Both the position numbers and the translations under genes were made by a program. Under the pieces are notes generated by a model. The model saw only the letters and a program-made list of their open reading frames with translations. It searched no databases and was not told the DNA's origin. Positions 37,117-46,058 of a stretch of DNA of 64,000 nucleotides are shown piece after piece (within the stretch, counting starts at the first letter, position 1; the number at the start of each line of letters is the position of its first letter). Source of the stretch: CAVRQM01 sp963822705 (GTDB lineage: Bacteria; Pseudomonadota; Alphaproteobacteria; Acetobacterales; Acetobacteraceae); the NCBI GenBank assembly GCA_963822705.1, contig CAWGIX010000010.1:248001-312000 (forward strand). The letters run 5' to 3'.

Positions 37117-38055
37117 TTATCTGGCCGATGGCTCCGACTTCTGAGGCATTCCGTGCGGTACGACGGTGCGCGCGATCGAGGCGTCCAGCGCCTCGTAGCC
37201 GGCGTAATTGATGGCCGCGTACAGCTCGGCGCGGGTCTGCATGGCGTCGATCATGCGGTGCGCGCCGCCGTCGCGCCGCATCGCCGCGTACAGCGACTCC
37301 TGCGCCTTGGCCGCAACCCGCAGCGAGGAGACCGGCCAGATCACGATCTTGTAGCCCATCGCCTCGAACTCCGAGGCGGTGAAGAACGGCGTCTTGCCGA
37401 ACTCCGTCATGTTGGCCAGCAGCTTTATTCCGGGCATGGCGCGGGCGAATTCGCGGAACATGTCCGCGCTGTGCAAAGCTTCCGGAAAGATCACGTCCGC
37501 TCCGGCCTCGACATAGAGACGCGCACGCGCCACCGCACCGTCCAGCCCCTCGTCGGCGGCGGCGTCGGTTCGGGCGATGATCAGCATGTGCCGACGCGCC
37601 CGTACCGCTCCCGCGACCTTTGCCGCCATGTCGTGCGGATCGACGAGAGTCTTGTCGTTCAGGTGGCCGCATTTTTTCGGCAGCCGCTGGTCCTCGATAT
37701 GCACCGCGGCGGCGCCGGCTTCCTCGAAACAGCGCACCATGTGCATGGCATTCAGCACTTCGCCGTAGCCGGTGTCCCCGTCCACCAGCACCGGCAGGCA
37801 GGAGGCGCGCACCACCTGGCGAACGAAGAAGCAGACCTCGTCGACCGTGATCACGCCGAGGTCCGGCAGGCCCATGCTGGCGGTCATGGCCGCACCCGAA
37901 AGATACAACGCGCGAAAACCGGCCGCACGGGCCTGCACCGCAGCCAGCCCGTTATGCGCGCCGGGCATTTGCACGATGGCGTCCGCCGCCAGCATGGAGC
38001 GCAGCCGCTCGCCCGCGGACAGATGCGGCTGCTCGGCCCCGACCAGGTACGTCAC
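37117..38055 (-). CDS. prpB: 2-methylisocitrate lyase
   Basis: Cleaves 2-methylisocitrate to pyruvate and succinate, the last step of the methylcitrate cycle. The 312-residue protein shows the isocitrate-lyase-family segments PGAHNGLAAVQARAAGF, DGDTGYGE and the active-site LPKKCGHLNDK. It begins with GTG overlapping the prpC stop (GTGA). A longer reading frame extends back over prpC but carries no homology, so the GTG is the right start. It is the last gene of the leftward prpD-cupin-prpC-prpB operon. Confidence 0.93.
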   Translation of the reverse strand: MTYLVGAEQPHLSAGERLRSMLAADAIVQMPGAHNGLAAVQARAAGFRALYLSGAAMTASMGLPDLGVITVDEVCFFVRQVVRASCLPVLVDGDTGYGEVLNAMHMVRCFEEAGAAAVHIEDQRLPKKCGHLNDKTLVDPHDMAAKVAGAVRARRHMLIIARTDAAADEGLDGAVARARLYVEAGADVIFPEALHSADMFREFARAMPGIKLLANMTEFGKTPFFTASEFEAMGYKIVIWPVSSLRVAAKAQESLYAAMRRDGGAHRMIDAMQTRAELYAAINYAGYEALDASIARTVVPHGMPQKSEPSAR

Positions 38056-39206
38056 CGCACGCGCTCGGAGATCGGCACGAACACCAGGTTTTCCGGACCG
38101 AGATAGTTGGCGCTGGGCCGGATGATCTTGCCGTCCCAGCGCTGCTCGATGACGTGCGCGGCCCAGCCGGAGGTGCGGCTGATGACGAAAATCGGCGTGA
38201 ACAGCGAGCTGGGAATGCCCATGGCGCTGTACCAGACGGCGCTGAACCAGTCGAGATTGGCGAACATGCGCTTTTCCGCCGCCATCACTTCCTCGATGCG
38301 CTCGGCGATGCGAAAATCCATTTCCGCCGTCGAGTGCTGGCTCAAGTCTCGTGCCACTTCCTTGATGAGGGCATTGCGCGGATCGGAGACGGTGTAGACC
38401 GGGTGGCCGAAACCGATCACCACCTCGTGGGCGGCAAGCCGGAGGCGGATGTCGGCTTCCGCCTCCTCCGGGTCGGCGTAGCGCTGCTGGATTTCCAGCG
38501 CCGCCTCGTTGGCGCCGCCATGTTTCGGCCCGCGCAGCGCGCCGATGCCGGCGGTGATGGCGGAATACATGTCCGAGCCGGTGCCGGCGACCACGCGGGC
38601 CGCAAAGGTCGAAGCGTTGAACTCGTGCTCGGCGTACAGGATCAGCGACACGTGCATGGCCCGCACCCATTGCGGGCTGGGCGCGCGGCCGTGCAGCAGG
38701 TGCAAAAAATGGCCGCCGACCGTGTCGTCGGGGGTTTCCACTTCGATACGCTTGCCGTTATGCGACCAGTGGTACCAATACAGCAGCATGGAGCCGAAAC
38801 ATGCCATCAGCCGGTCGGCGATGGCGCGCGCGCCAGGCTGGGCGTGGTCGGGCGGCTCGGGCAGCGCGCAGCCCAGCGCCGAACAGGCCGTGCGCATCAC
38901 GTCCATGGGATGCGTCGAGGCGGGCAGCGCCTCCAGCACGCGGCGGACGGAATGCGGAATACCGCGCAGCGCGCGCAGCCGCGCCTTGTAGGCGGTGAGT
39001 TCGGCGCGCGTGGGCAGGCGTTCGTGGACCAGCAGGTGTGCCACCTCCTCGAACTCGGAGGATTCCGCGATGTCCAGGATGTCGTAGCCGCGATAATGCA
39101 GATCGTTGCCGGTGCGGCCGACGGTGCACAGCGCGGTGTTGCCTGCCACCACCCCGGAAAGGGCGACGGATTTTTTCGGTTTCGGCGCAGCCTGCGTTTC
39201 AGACAA
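38052..39206 (-). CDS. prpC: 2-methylcitrate synthase
   Basis: Condenses propionyl-CoA with oxaloacetate. The 384-residue protein is a short-form citrate synthase with ALCTVGRTGNDLHYRGYDI at the N-terminus, catalytic histidines in YWYHWSHNG, HEFNASTFAARV and IGFGHPVYTVSDPRN, and the PSSLFTPIFVISR end. The N-terminal YRGYDI pattern and the prp context favour methylcitrate over citrate synthase. It overlaps the cupin gene upstream by 8 nt and prpB downstream by 4 nt. Confidence 0.93.
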   Translation of the reverse strand: MSETQAAPKPKKSVALSGVVAGNTALCTVGRTGNDLHYRGYDILDIAESSEFEEVAHLLVHERLPTRAELTAYKARLRALRGIPHSVRRVLEALPASTHPMDVMRTACSALGCALPEPPDHAQPGARAIADRLMACFGSMLLYWYHWSHNGKRIEVETPDDTVGGHFLHLLHGRAPSPQWVRAMHVSLILYAEHEFNASTFAARVVAGTGSDMYSAITAGIGALRGPKHGGANEAALEIQQRYADPEEAEADIRLRLAAHEVVIGFGHPVYTVSDPRNALIKEVARDLSQHSTAEMDFRIAERIEEVMAAEKRMFANLDWFSAVWYSAMGIPSSLFTPIFVISRTSGWAAHVIEQRWDGKIIRPSANYLGPENLVFVPISERVR

Positions 39207-39567
39207 GTTGTTCCTCGATGCTGCGGGTCAGCGCGGTCATCGCGTCGCCGGTATGTTTAGTCGTCACGGTCTCGACCAGCATGACCCAGCACTCCTCGTC
39301 GGCGACCGGGAAATGCAGCGTGCCGCGCGGGACTACGTGGATGTCGCCCGGGCCAAGCTCGACTGTCCGCCCGCCTTCGTAGTCGATGCGCATGCGGCCC
39401 CGAACCACATGAAAAAGCTCATCCTCGTCGTCGTGCTTGTGCCAGGTCAGCGATCCTTGGATTTTTGCTAACTTGACGAACTGATCGTTCACCCGCGCGA
39501 CGATTTTGGGCGACCAATGCCGGGTCAGCCGCCCGAACGCGCGATCCAGGTTCACGACTTCATCCAT
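39199..39567 (-). CDS. Small cupin-domain protein inside the prp operon
   Basis: A 122-residue single-cupin protein. Metal-ligand motif 1 is TWHKHDDEDELFHVVRG, and motif 2 is DIHVVPRGTLHFPVA. ATG 39567 (MDEVVNLDR) is preferred over TTG 39585. The gene overlaps prpD by 8 nt and prpC by 8 nt, so it is made with both. Free-standing cupins of this sort are often annotated as mannose-6-phosphate-isomerase-like; here the fixed position suggests a role in propionate metabolism or in sensing it, but none is established to my knowledge. Confidence 0.82.
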   Translation of the reverse strand: MDEVVNLDRAFGRLTRHWSPKIVARVNDQFVKLAKIQGSLTWHKHDDEDELFHVVRGRMRIDYEGGRTVELGPGDIHVVPRGTLHFPVADEECWVMLVETVTTKHTGDAMTALTRSIEEQLV

Positions 39568-41083
39568 GCGCGCAGCGTCCTTCAAAAATCCCCTGGCGGC
39601 CGTTCTCCTTCAAGCCGCCGGCCGGAAGTGCCACGTTCAGCGACGCAAGCTCGTCGGCCCCCAGAACAGTCAGTCGCGCGACCGTGTTAAGAAACCGTTC
39701 GGCCTCCGCGGGTTCGATCACGCCCTCGGTCAGCGTGCGGAACTTGCGGACATAGTCTTCCCGCTGCCATGGCGCCGCACTGAGGGGATGTGCGTTGGCG
39801 ACCGCCATCTCGTCCTCGATGGTGCTGCCGTCCTGCATGCGGATCACGATGCGGCCGCCGAACGCTTTCGTCGCCGGATCGCTCGAATGATAGCGCTCGG
39901 TCCAGGCCGGGTCTTCCACCGTGCGGATTTTCTGCCAAAGCCGCACGGTGTCGCTCCGTGCAGCGCGTTCCGGCAGATAGCTGCGCACATGGTGCCACTC
40001 GCCATCCTGCAACGCCACCGCGACGATGTACATGATGGAGTGGTCCAGCGTCTCGCGGCTGGCGGCAGGATCGAATTTCTGCGGGTCGTTGCTTCCCGTG
40101 CCGATCACGTAATGGGTATGGTGGCTGGTGTGGATGACGATCTCCTTCACCTGCTCCCAGTCCGCCACACGCTTGCCCAACCGGAATGCCAGGTCGATCA
40201 GCGCCTGACTTTGGTACTCGGCCGAGTGCTCCTTGGTATAGGTGTCAAGAATCGCCCGTTTCGGCTCCCCGCTGGCGGGGAGCGGAACGTGGTACAGGGC
40301 GTTCTTGCCGTCCAGCATCCAGGCGATCACCGAATCCTCGCCTTCATAGATCGGGCTCGGCGCGCCCTCGCCGCGCATCGCGCGGTCCGCCGCCTCGATC
40401 GCCAGTTTCCCCGCGTGTGACGGCGCAAATGCTTTCCACGACGAAATCTCGCCTTTCCGGCTCTGCCGCGTGGCAGTGGTCACATGCAATGCCTGCTGCA
40501 CCGCTTGGTACGTCGTTTCGGCCGTAAGTCCAAGCAGCGTGCCGATGCCGGCCGCGACCGAAGGGCCGAGATGCGCCACATGATCGATCTTGTGCGCGTG
40601 CAGGCAGATGGCGCGAACCAAATCCACCTGGATTTCGTAGCCGGTGGCGATCGCGCGCACCAGATTATCGCCACTGCATTCGCATTGCTGGGCCACCGCC
40701 AATAGCGGCGGGATGTTGTCGCCCGGGTGGCTGTAGTCCGCGGCCAGAAACGTGTCGTGGTAGTCCAGTTCGCGCACCGCCGTGCCGTTGGCCCAGGCGG
40801 CCCACTCGGCATGCACGCGCACCGCCGCCGCGCATCCCATCACCGTGGCCCCGCTCGGACGGGGGTGCGCCAAGGCCTGGGCGCGTGCGGTCGCGACCGG
40901 GCGGCGGTTGATGGCGGCGATGGCCACGGCGGCGTTGTCGATGATACGGCTGCCGATCATCTCGGCGACTTCGGGCAGCACCGCGACCGGATCCGCCGCC
41001 ACTTCCGCGATCCGCCAAGCCAGCTGCTCGGTGCGCGGCAGGCGGTCGGCTTCGGGGTGGACGCGGACTTCGTGCAGCTGCAT
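39560..41083 (-). CDS. prpD: 2-methylcitrate dehydratase (MmgE/PrpD family)
   Basis: Dehydrates 2-methylcitrate to 2-methylaconitate. The protein is 507 residues, near the PrpD family length. Characteristic regions are AVRELDYHDTFLA, SHPGDNIPPLLAVAQ and KGEISSWKAFAPSHAGKLA. It is the first gene of the leftward methylcitrate operon and is divided from the divergent prpE by only 75 bp. Hydration of the product would need AcnD or an aconitase, not seen in the window. Confidence 0.92.
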   Translation of the reverse strand: MQLHEVRVHPEADRLPRTEQLAWRIAEVAADPVAVLPEVAEMIGSRIIDNAAVAIAAINRRPVATARAQALAHPRPSGATVMGCAAAVRVHAEWAAWANGTAVRELDYHDTFLAADYSHPGDNIPPLLAVAQQCECSGDNLVRAIATGYEIQVDLVRAICLHAHKIDHVAHLGPSVAAGIGTLLGLTAETTYQAVQQALHVTTATRQSRKGEISSWKAFAPSHAGKLAIEAADRAMRGEGAPSPIYEGEDSVIAWMLDGKNALYHVPLPASGEPKRAILDTYTKEHSAEYQSQALIDLAFRLGKRVADWEQVKEIVIHTSHHTHYVIGTGSNDPQKFDPAASRETLDHSIMYIVAVALQDGEWHHVRSYLPERAARSDTVRLWQKIRTVEDPAWTERYHSSDPATKAFGGRIVIRMQDGSTIEDEMAVANAHPLSAAPWQREDYVRKFRTLTEGVIEPAEAERFLNTVARLTVLGADELASLNVALPAGGLKENGRQGIFEGRCAHG

Positions 41084-41158
41084 GCGGACCCTCCCGCCCG
41101 CTCGCCTAGTAGTCGAGCCCAGCCGACCCGTCTACGTTCGTCCCCGGGAGGTTCGGGC
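41084..41158. promoter_or_regulatory. Divergent prpD/prpE promoter region
   Basis: A 75-bp gap separates the start codons of the leftward methylcitrate operon and the rightward prpE operon, so both promoters and any operator must be here or overlap the genes. GGGAGG at about 41146-41151 is the prpE ribosome site. No PrpR-type regulator gene is adjacent and I found no clear operator palindrome. Confidence 0.45.
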
Positions 41159-43064
41159 ATGCAGCAGGCGACGGCCGGCCGATACGAGCAGGAATACGCC
41201 GCCTGGGCGCGCGACCCAAAAACCTGGTGGGCCGCTGCCGCCGAAGCGATCGACTGGACCCGTCAATGGGATCGGGTGTTCGATTCTGATGCGGGCCCCT
41301 ACGGGCGCTGGTTCGGCGGTGGGCTGCTCAACACCTGCCACAATTGCCTGGACCGCCACGTGGCCACTGGCGCCGGCGAGCGGACCGCGCTGATCTGGGA
41401 TTCGCCGCTCGCCGGCCGGCAGCAGAGTTTCACTTATGCCGAGCTGTGCGACCGCACGGCCCGTCTGGCCGGCGCGCTGGCTCGCCTCGGCGTCGAGCGC
41501 GGCGACCGGGTGGTGATCTACATGCCGATGGTGCCGGAGGCGGTGATGGCCATGCTGGCCTGCGCCCGGCTCGGCGCCATCCATTCCGTGGTGTTCGGCG
41601 GCTTCGCCGCCCCCGAGCTGTCCAAACGGATTGACGACGCGCGCCCAAAAATCATCATCTCCGCCTCGTGCGGGCTGGAGCCCGGCCGGGTGGTTGCCTA
41701 CAAGCCGCTGCTCGACGCGGCACTCGCGATGGGAGCGCACCAGCCCCGAGCCTGCCTTATCCTGCAGCGGCCCATGCTCCGGGCGGCGTTGCTGCCGGAC
41801 CGGGACCATGATCTTGCAGAAACGATGGACGCCGCGCCTCCACACCCTCCGGTGCCGGTCGCGGCCACCGACCCGCTCTACATCCTGTACACCTCCGGGA
41901 CCACCGGCGGCCCCAAAGGCGTGGTGCGCGACAATGGCGGCCACGCGGTGGCGCTGCACAAATCCATGTCCATGGTCTACGGCCTGTCCGCCGGGCAGGT
42001 GATGTTCACCGCCTCGGACGTGGGCTGGGTGGTGGGGCACAGCTACATCGTCTACGCGCCGCTGCTGGCCGGGCTGACCACGATTCTCTACGAGGGCAAG
42101 CCGGTCGGCACGCCGGATGCCGGCGCGCTGTGGCGGGTCTGCGCCCAGCACGGCGCCCATGCCCTGTTCACCGCCCCCACCGCGCTGCGCGCCGTCAAGC
42201 AACAGGATTCTTCCGGCTCCCTGATGGCCGCCTACGACCTGTCGCGCCTGCAGGCCCTCTATTTGGCCGGCGAGCGCTGCGATCCGCCGACCGCGCAGTG
42301 GATCGGGGAGTTGCTGGGAAAACCGGTGATCGATCACTGGTGGCAGACCGAAACCGGCTGGGCCATCACCGCCAATTTCCGCGGTTTCGGCCTGTTGCCC
42401 TGGAAACCGGGCAGCGCCGGCCGTCCGGCACCCGGCTACGACCTGCATTCCCTCGACGATGCCGGCGACATCTTGCCGCGGGCCGGCGAGGCGGTGGGTC
42501 ACTTGGCCGTCCGTTTGCCGCTGCCGCCGGGCTGTGCGCCGACGCTTGTGGGGCGACGACGAGCGGTTTCGCGCCTCCTACCTCGCCGACTTCCCCGGAT
42601 GGTACCGCACCGGCGATGCCGGCCGGATCGACGCGGACGGCGACGTTTGGGTGATGGGCCGCACCGACGACGTGATCAATGTCGCCGGCCACCGCCTCTC
42701 GACCGGGGCCATGGAAGAGGTGCTGGCGGCACATCCGGACGTGGCCGAGTGCGTTGTGGTGGGCCCGGCGGACGCCCTCAAGGGACAGGTGCCGATCGGG
42801 TTTGTGGTGCTCAAGGCCGGAGCGGAGCGCGAGGAGGCGACGGTGTGTCTGGAGCTGGTGGCCCTGGTGCGCGAACGGATCGGCCCGGTGGCCTCGTTCA
42901 AGCGCGCGCACGTCGTCGCCCGGCTGCCGAAAACCCGGTCCGGCAAGATCCTGCGCGCCTCGATCCGCAAGCTGGCCGACGGCGAGACCGTGGTGCCGCC
43001 GCCCACGATCGATGATCCCGCGGTGCTGGACGACATCGCCCGCGTGTTGAGGGAGGCCCCATGA
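41159..43064 (+). CDS. prpE: Propionyl-CoA synthetase (apparent frameshift)
   Basis: Activates propionate to propionyl-CoA via propionyl-AMP; about 634 residues after correction. Signature segments are the P-loop YTSGTTGGPKGVVRDNGGH (the RDNGGH tail marks PrpE over acetyl-CoA synthetase), WWQTETGWAI, and near the C-terminus VINVAGHRLSTG and KTRSGKILR with the catalytic, acylatable Lys. At 42546-42547 an extra T breaks the frame: CTTGTGG gives noise, while CTGTGG restores TLWGDDERFRASYL. The corrected end overlaps acuI by 4 nt. The ATG has GGGAGG 8 nt upstream. It is divergent from prpDCB and heads the rightward operon. Confidence 0.93.
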
Positions 43065-44056
43065 AAGCGATCGTGCTGCGCAAGACCGAAGGCGCCCCAG
43101 GAAGCGCCCCGGATGCCCGCATCGACGAATTCGCCGAAGCCGATCTCATGGCGGGTGCCTTGCTGGTGCGCGTGTCGCACTCCACGCTGAACTACAAGGA
43201 CGGTTTGGCCATCGTGCGGGGTGCGCCGATCGTGCGCCGCTGGCCGATGATCCCGGGCATCGATCTGGCCGGAACCGTGGAGCACAGCGACGATTCCGAA
43301 TGGCGCACCGGCGACGCGATCGTGGTCAACGGCTGGGGCATGGGCGAGGCCCATCTGGGCGCCTATGCCGAACGGGCCCGCATTCCGGCCGACTGGCCGA
43401 TCGCCCTGCCGCAGGGAATGACACCGGCCCACGCCATGGCGATCGGCACCGCCGGCTACACCGCCATGCTCTGCCTGCTGGCCTTGGAACGGCACGGCGT
43501 CTCGCCGCTGGACGGCCCGCTGCTGGTCACGGGGGCGGCCGGCGGCGTGGGGTCGGTCGCGGTGGCGATCGCCGCGCATGCCGGATGGCACGTCATCGCC
43601 AGCACCGGGCGCCCCGCCGAAGCGGACTACTTGCGCGGGCTGGGCGCGGCGGAGGTGATCGATCGCGCGGAACTGTCCGAGCCCGAAAAAAGACCATTGG
43701 AGCGCGAGCGGTGGGCGGCGGCGATCGACAGCGTCGGCAGCCACACCTTGGCGCGCGTGCTGGCCCAGACGCGGGCCAACGGCGCGGTGGCGGCGTGCGG
43801 CCTGGCCCAGGGGATGGACCTGCCGGCCAGCGTCGCCCCGTTCATTCTGCGCGGCGTCTCCCTGCTGGGCATCAACAGCGTGACCTGTCCGCGCACGCTG
43901 CGGGAAAAAGCCTGGCAGCGGCTGGCGAGCGATCTGGACGCGTCCAAATTGGCCGCGATGACACGCACCGTCGGCCTGGATGACGTGATCGGGCTGGCGC
44001 ACGACATTCTGGCAGGCCAGGTGCGCGGCCGGCTGCTGGTGGAGATCGGCGGCTGA
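43061..44056 (+). CDS. acuI: Acrylyl-CoA reductase (NADPH) family oxidoreductase
   Basis: Reduces acrylyl-CoA to propionyl-CoA. The 331-residue medium-chain reductase of the YhdH/AcuI type lacks zinc ligands and shows STLNYKDGLAI, PGIDLAGTV, NADPH loop TGAAGGVGSVAVAI and VTCPRTLREKAW near the C-terminus. It overlaps prpE by 4 nt (ATGA), so both enzymes deliver propionyl-CoA to the divergent methylcitrate enzymes, from propionate and from acrylate or 3-hydroxypropionate. Its stop codon overlaps a possible CTG start of the next gene. Confidence 0.9.
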   Translation: MKAIVLRKTEGAPGSAPDARIDEFAEADLMAGALLVRVSHSTLNYKDGLAIVRGAPIVRRWPMIPGIDLAGTVEHSDDSEWRTGDAIVVNGWGMGEAHLGAYAERARIPADWPIALPQGMTPAHAMAIGTAGYTAMLCLLALERHGVSPLDGPLLVTGAAGGVGSVAVAIAAHAGWHVIASTGRPAEADYLRGLGAAEVIDRAELSEPEKRPLERERWAAAIDSVGSHTLARVLAQTRANGAVAACGLAQGMDLPASVAPFILRGVSLLGINSVTCPRTLREKAWQRLASDLDASKLAAMTRTVGLDDVIGLAHDILAGQVRGRLLVEIGG

Positions 44057-44484
44057 TCCGGGCCTGCCCATCCTGGCTGGCGAGCCTGGCGGCTGTCATA
44101 GCACCCCTCGCGGCCCACGCCACCGATGTGCAGGTGCGGGTGCTGAACACCGGGAGCAGTCGGGGCACCATGCGTGTCGCGGTATGCCCGCGCGACGATT
44201 TTTTGAAACCGAAATGCCCCTATGCCGCCGCCGCGCGCGCGATGCGCGGGGTCACCACGGTCTTGGTGCGCGGAGTGCCGCCCGGAGTCTACGCCGTGCA
44301 GGTGTTCCATGATGCCAACGACAACGGGCGCGTGGACCGCAACCTGTTGGGCATACCGACCGAGGGCGTCGGCTTCAGCCGGGACGCCCCTATTTTCTTC
44401 GGACCGCCGAGTTTCGAGGACGCGAAGGTTTGGATCAAGGGGGCGCTTGTGACCCTGGACATCACCCTTAAGTTCGAGCGGTGA
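44053..44484 (+). CDS. Exported DUF2141 protein (start uncertain)
   Basis: About 143 residues. The mature part is a DUF2141 beta-sandwich (GTMRVAVCPRDDF, VPPGVYAVQVFHDANDNG, GIPTEGVGFSRDA). A signal peptide is encoded upstream in frame (WLASLAAVIAPLAAHA), but the only candidates for its start are non-standard: CTG 44053, which overlaps the acuI stop as CTGA and mirrors the ATGA/GTGA overlaps around it. A GTG at 44128 would omit the signal. DUF2141 genes often sit beside carotenoid genes, as here. Its stop overlaps the desaturase GTG start by 4 nt. Confidence 0.7.
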   Translation: MIRACPSWLASLAAVIAPLAAHATDVQVRVLNTGSSRGTMRVAVCPRDDFLKPKCPYAAAARAMRGVTTVLVRGVPPGVYAVQVFHDANDNGRVDRNLLGIPTEGVGFSRDAPIFFGPPSFEDAKVWIKGALVTLDITLKFER

Positions 44485-46058
44485 GGACGAGGAAAGCGAC
44501 GCCGCGCGTGGCCGTCATCGGTGCCGGCCCAGGCGGCCTCGCGGCCGCCATGCTGCTGGCGCGGGCCGGCGCGGATGTGACGATCCATGAACGGCTTGAC
44601 CGCGTGGGCGGACGCAGCGGCAGCATCGAGGCCAATACCGCGCGCGGTCGGTTCCGGTTCGACATGGGACCGACCTTCTTCCTGTATCCTCGCGTGCTGG
44701 AAGACGTTTTTTCGGCCTGCGCACAATCGCTGTCGCGCGTAGTCGAGCTGATACGCCTCGATCCGCAATACCGCCTGCAGTTCGAGGACGGCGCCCGCAT
44801 CGACGCCACGTCCGACACGCAGCGGATGCAGGCGCAGCTGCGGCAATTTTCCGCCCAGGATGCCGCGGCGCTGCCGCGCTTCATGGCGGACAATCGCCGA
44901 AAACTGACCGCGTTCCGGCCGGTGCTGGAATCGCCTTTCGGGTCGGCGCTTGGCTTGTTGCGTCCGGCGTCGCTGCGGGCCTTGCGGCGGCTAAACCCGC
45001 ACCGCACCGTGGACAGCGACCTTGCCCGCTATTTTTCCGACGAGCGCGTGCGCCTGGCATTTTCGTTTCAAAGCAAATACCTCGGCATGTCGCCGTTCCG
45101 GTGCCCCAGCCTGTTCACCATTCTGGCCTTCATGGAATACGAATACGGCGTGTGGCACCCGCGCGGCGGATGCGGCGCGGTCATGGAGGCGATGGGACGC
45201 GCCGCCGCGAGCCTTGGGGTAGACGTGCGGCTCGGAGAGCCGGTGCAGCGCATTCTGTTCGAGGGTCGCCGCGCCAGCGGCGTCGAGGTGGGCGGAACGG
45301 AGCGGCGCTACGACGCGATCGTGCTCAATGCGGATTTTGCGCACGCGATGCAGCGGCTCGTGCCCGACGCACTGCGCCGGCGCTGGACCGACCGGCGGAT
45401 CGAGAGCAAGCGTTTCTCCTGCAGCACGTTCATGCTGTATCTCGGCATCGAGGGGACGCTGCCTGACACCCCCCATCACACGGTGTTTCTGACCGGGGAC
45501 TACAAACGCAATGTGGCGGAGATCGAGCAGGCGACCGCGCCGCCCAGCGCGCCGTCGTTCTACGTCCAGAACGCGTGCGTGACCGACTCCGGCCTGGCAC
45601 CGGCGGGATACTCGACGCTGTACGTGCTGGTTCCGGTCGGTCACAACCGGGCGGGCGGGATCGATTGGGCGACGCAGGCGAGCCGCTACCGCGAGCTGAC
45701 GTTGCAGCGGCTGGCGCAGATCGGCATTCCCGATCTCCGCCGTCGCATCGTCTTTGAAAAGGTGCTGACCCCCGTGGGCTGGCAGCACGACATGGCGATC
45801 CATCGCGGGGCCACGTTCAACCTGTCGCACAATATCCGCCAGATGCTGCACATGCGCCCGCGCAACCGGTTCGAGGATCTTGCGGGCGTCTATCTCGTGG
45901 GCGGCGGCACGCATCCGGGCAGCGGGCTGCCGGTGATTTTTGAGAGCGCGCGCATTACGGCAAAACTGCTGGCCGAGGATTTCGGGCTCACCCCCACCTG
46001 GGACACGGCGTTGGACGACACACCGGTCTCGGTTGCGCAGTTGGCGGCGGCGGAATGA
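44481..46058 (+). CDS. Carotenoid desaturase/oxidase of the CrtI/CrtN/CrtP family (1)
   Basis: FAD-dependent carotenoid enzyme of 525 residues. The dinucleotide loop VIGAGPGGLAAAMLLARAGA is at residues 12-31, then RVGGRSGS, FRFDMGPTFFLYP, and the C-terminal YLVGGGTHPGSGLPVIFESA FAD motif. These features cover phytoene desaturases, diapophytoene desaturase CrtN and the terminal oxidase CrtP; I cannot separate them by eye. With a second family member next door, an acyltransferase, a glycosyltransferase and an aldehyde dehydrogenase, a C30-type pathway (squalene or dehydrosqualene to a carotenoic acid ester) is likely. GTG start, GTGA overlap with the DUF2141 gene; ATGA overlap with the next. 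Confidence 0.85.
   Translation: MRTRKATPRVAVIGAGPGGLAAAMLLARAGADVTIHERLDRVGGRSGSIEANTARGRFRFDMGPTFFLYPRVLEDVFSACAQSLSRVVELIRLDPQYRLQFEDGARIDATSDTQRMQAQLRQFSAQDAAALPRFMADNRRKLTAFRPVLESPFGSALGLLRPASLRALRRLNPHRTVDSDLARYFSDERVRLAFSFQSKYLGMSPFRCPSLFTILAFMEYEYGVWHPRGGCGAVMEAMGRAAASLGVDVRLGEPVQRILFEGRRASGVEVGGTERRYDAIVLNADFAHAMQRLVPDALRRRWTDRRIESKRFSCSTFMLYLGIEGTLPDTPHHTVFLTGDYKRNVAEIEQATAPPSAPSFYVQNACVTDSGLAPAGYSTLYVLVPVGHNRAGGIDWATQASRYRELTLQRLAQIGIPDLRRRIVFEKVLTPVGWQHDMAIHRGATFNLSHNIRQMLHMRPRNRFEDLAGVYLVGGGTHPGSGLPVIFESARITAKLLAEDFGLTPTWDTALDDTPVSVAQLAAAE

Noticed and set aside
37117..38670. A 517-codon extended prpB
   Set aside because: The N-terminal 200 residues are the prpC gene in another frame; the GTG at 38055 with a GTGA overlap is the real start.
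40727..43015. A longer 762-codon version of PrpE
   Set aside because: The extra N-terminus covers the prpD reverse strand and has no PrpE similarity; ATG 41159 has a good ribosome site and the usual family start. Its C-terminal part is out of frame.
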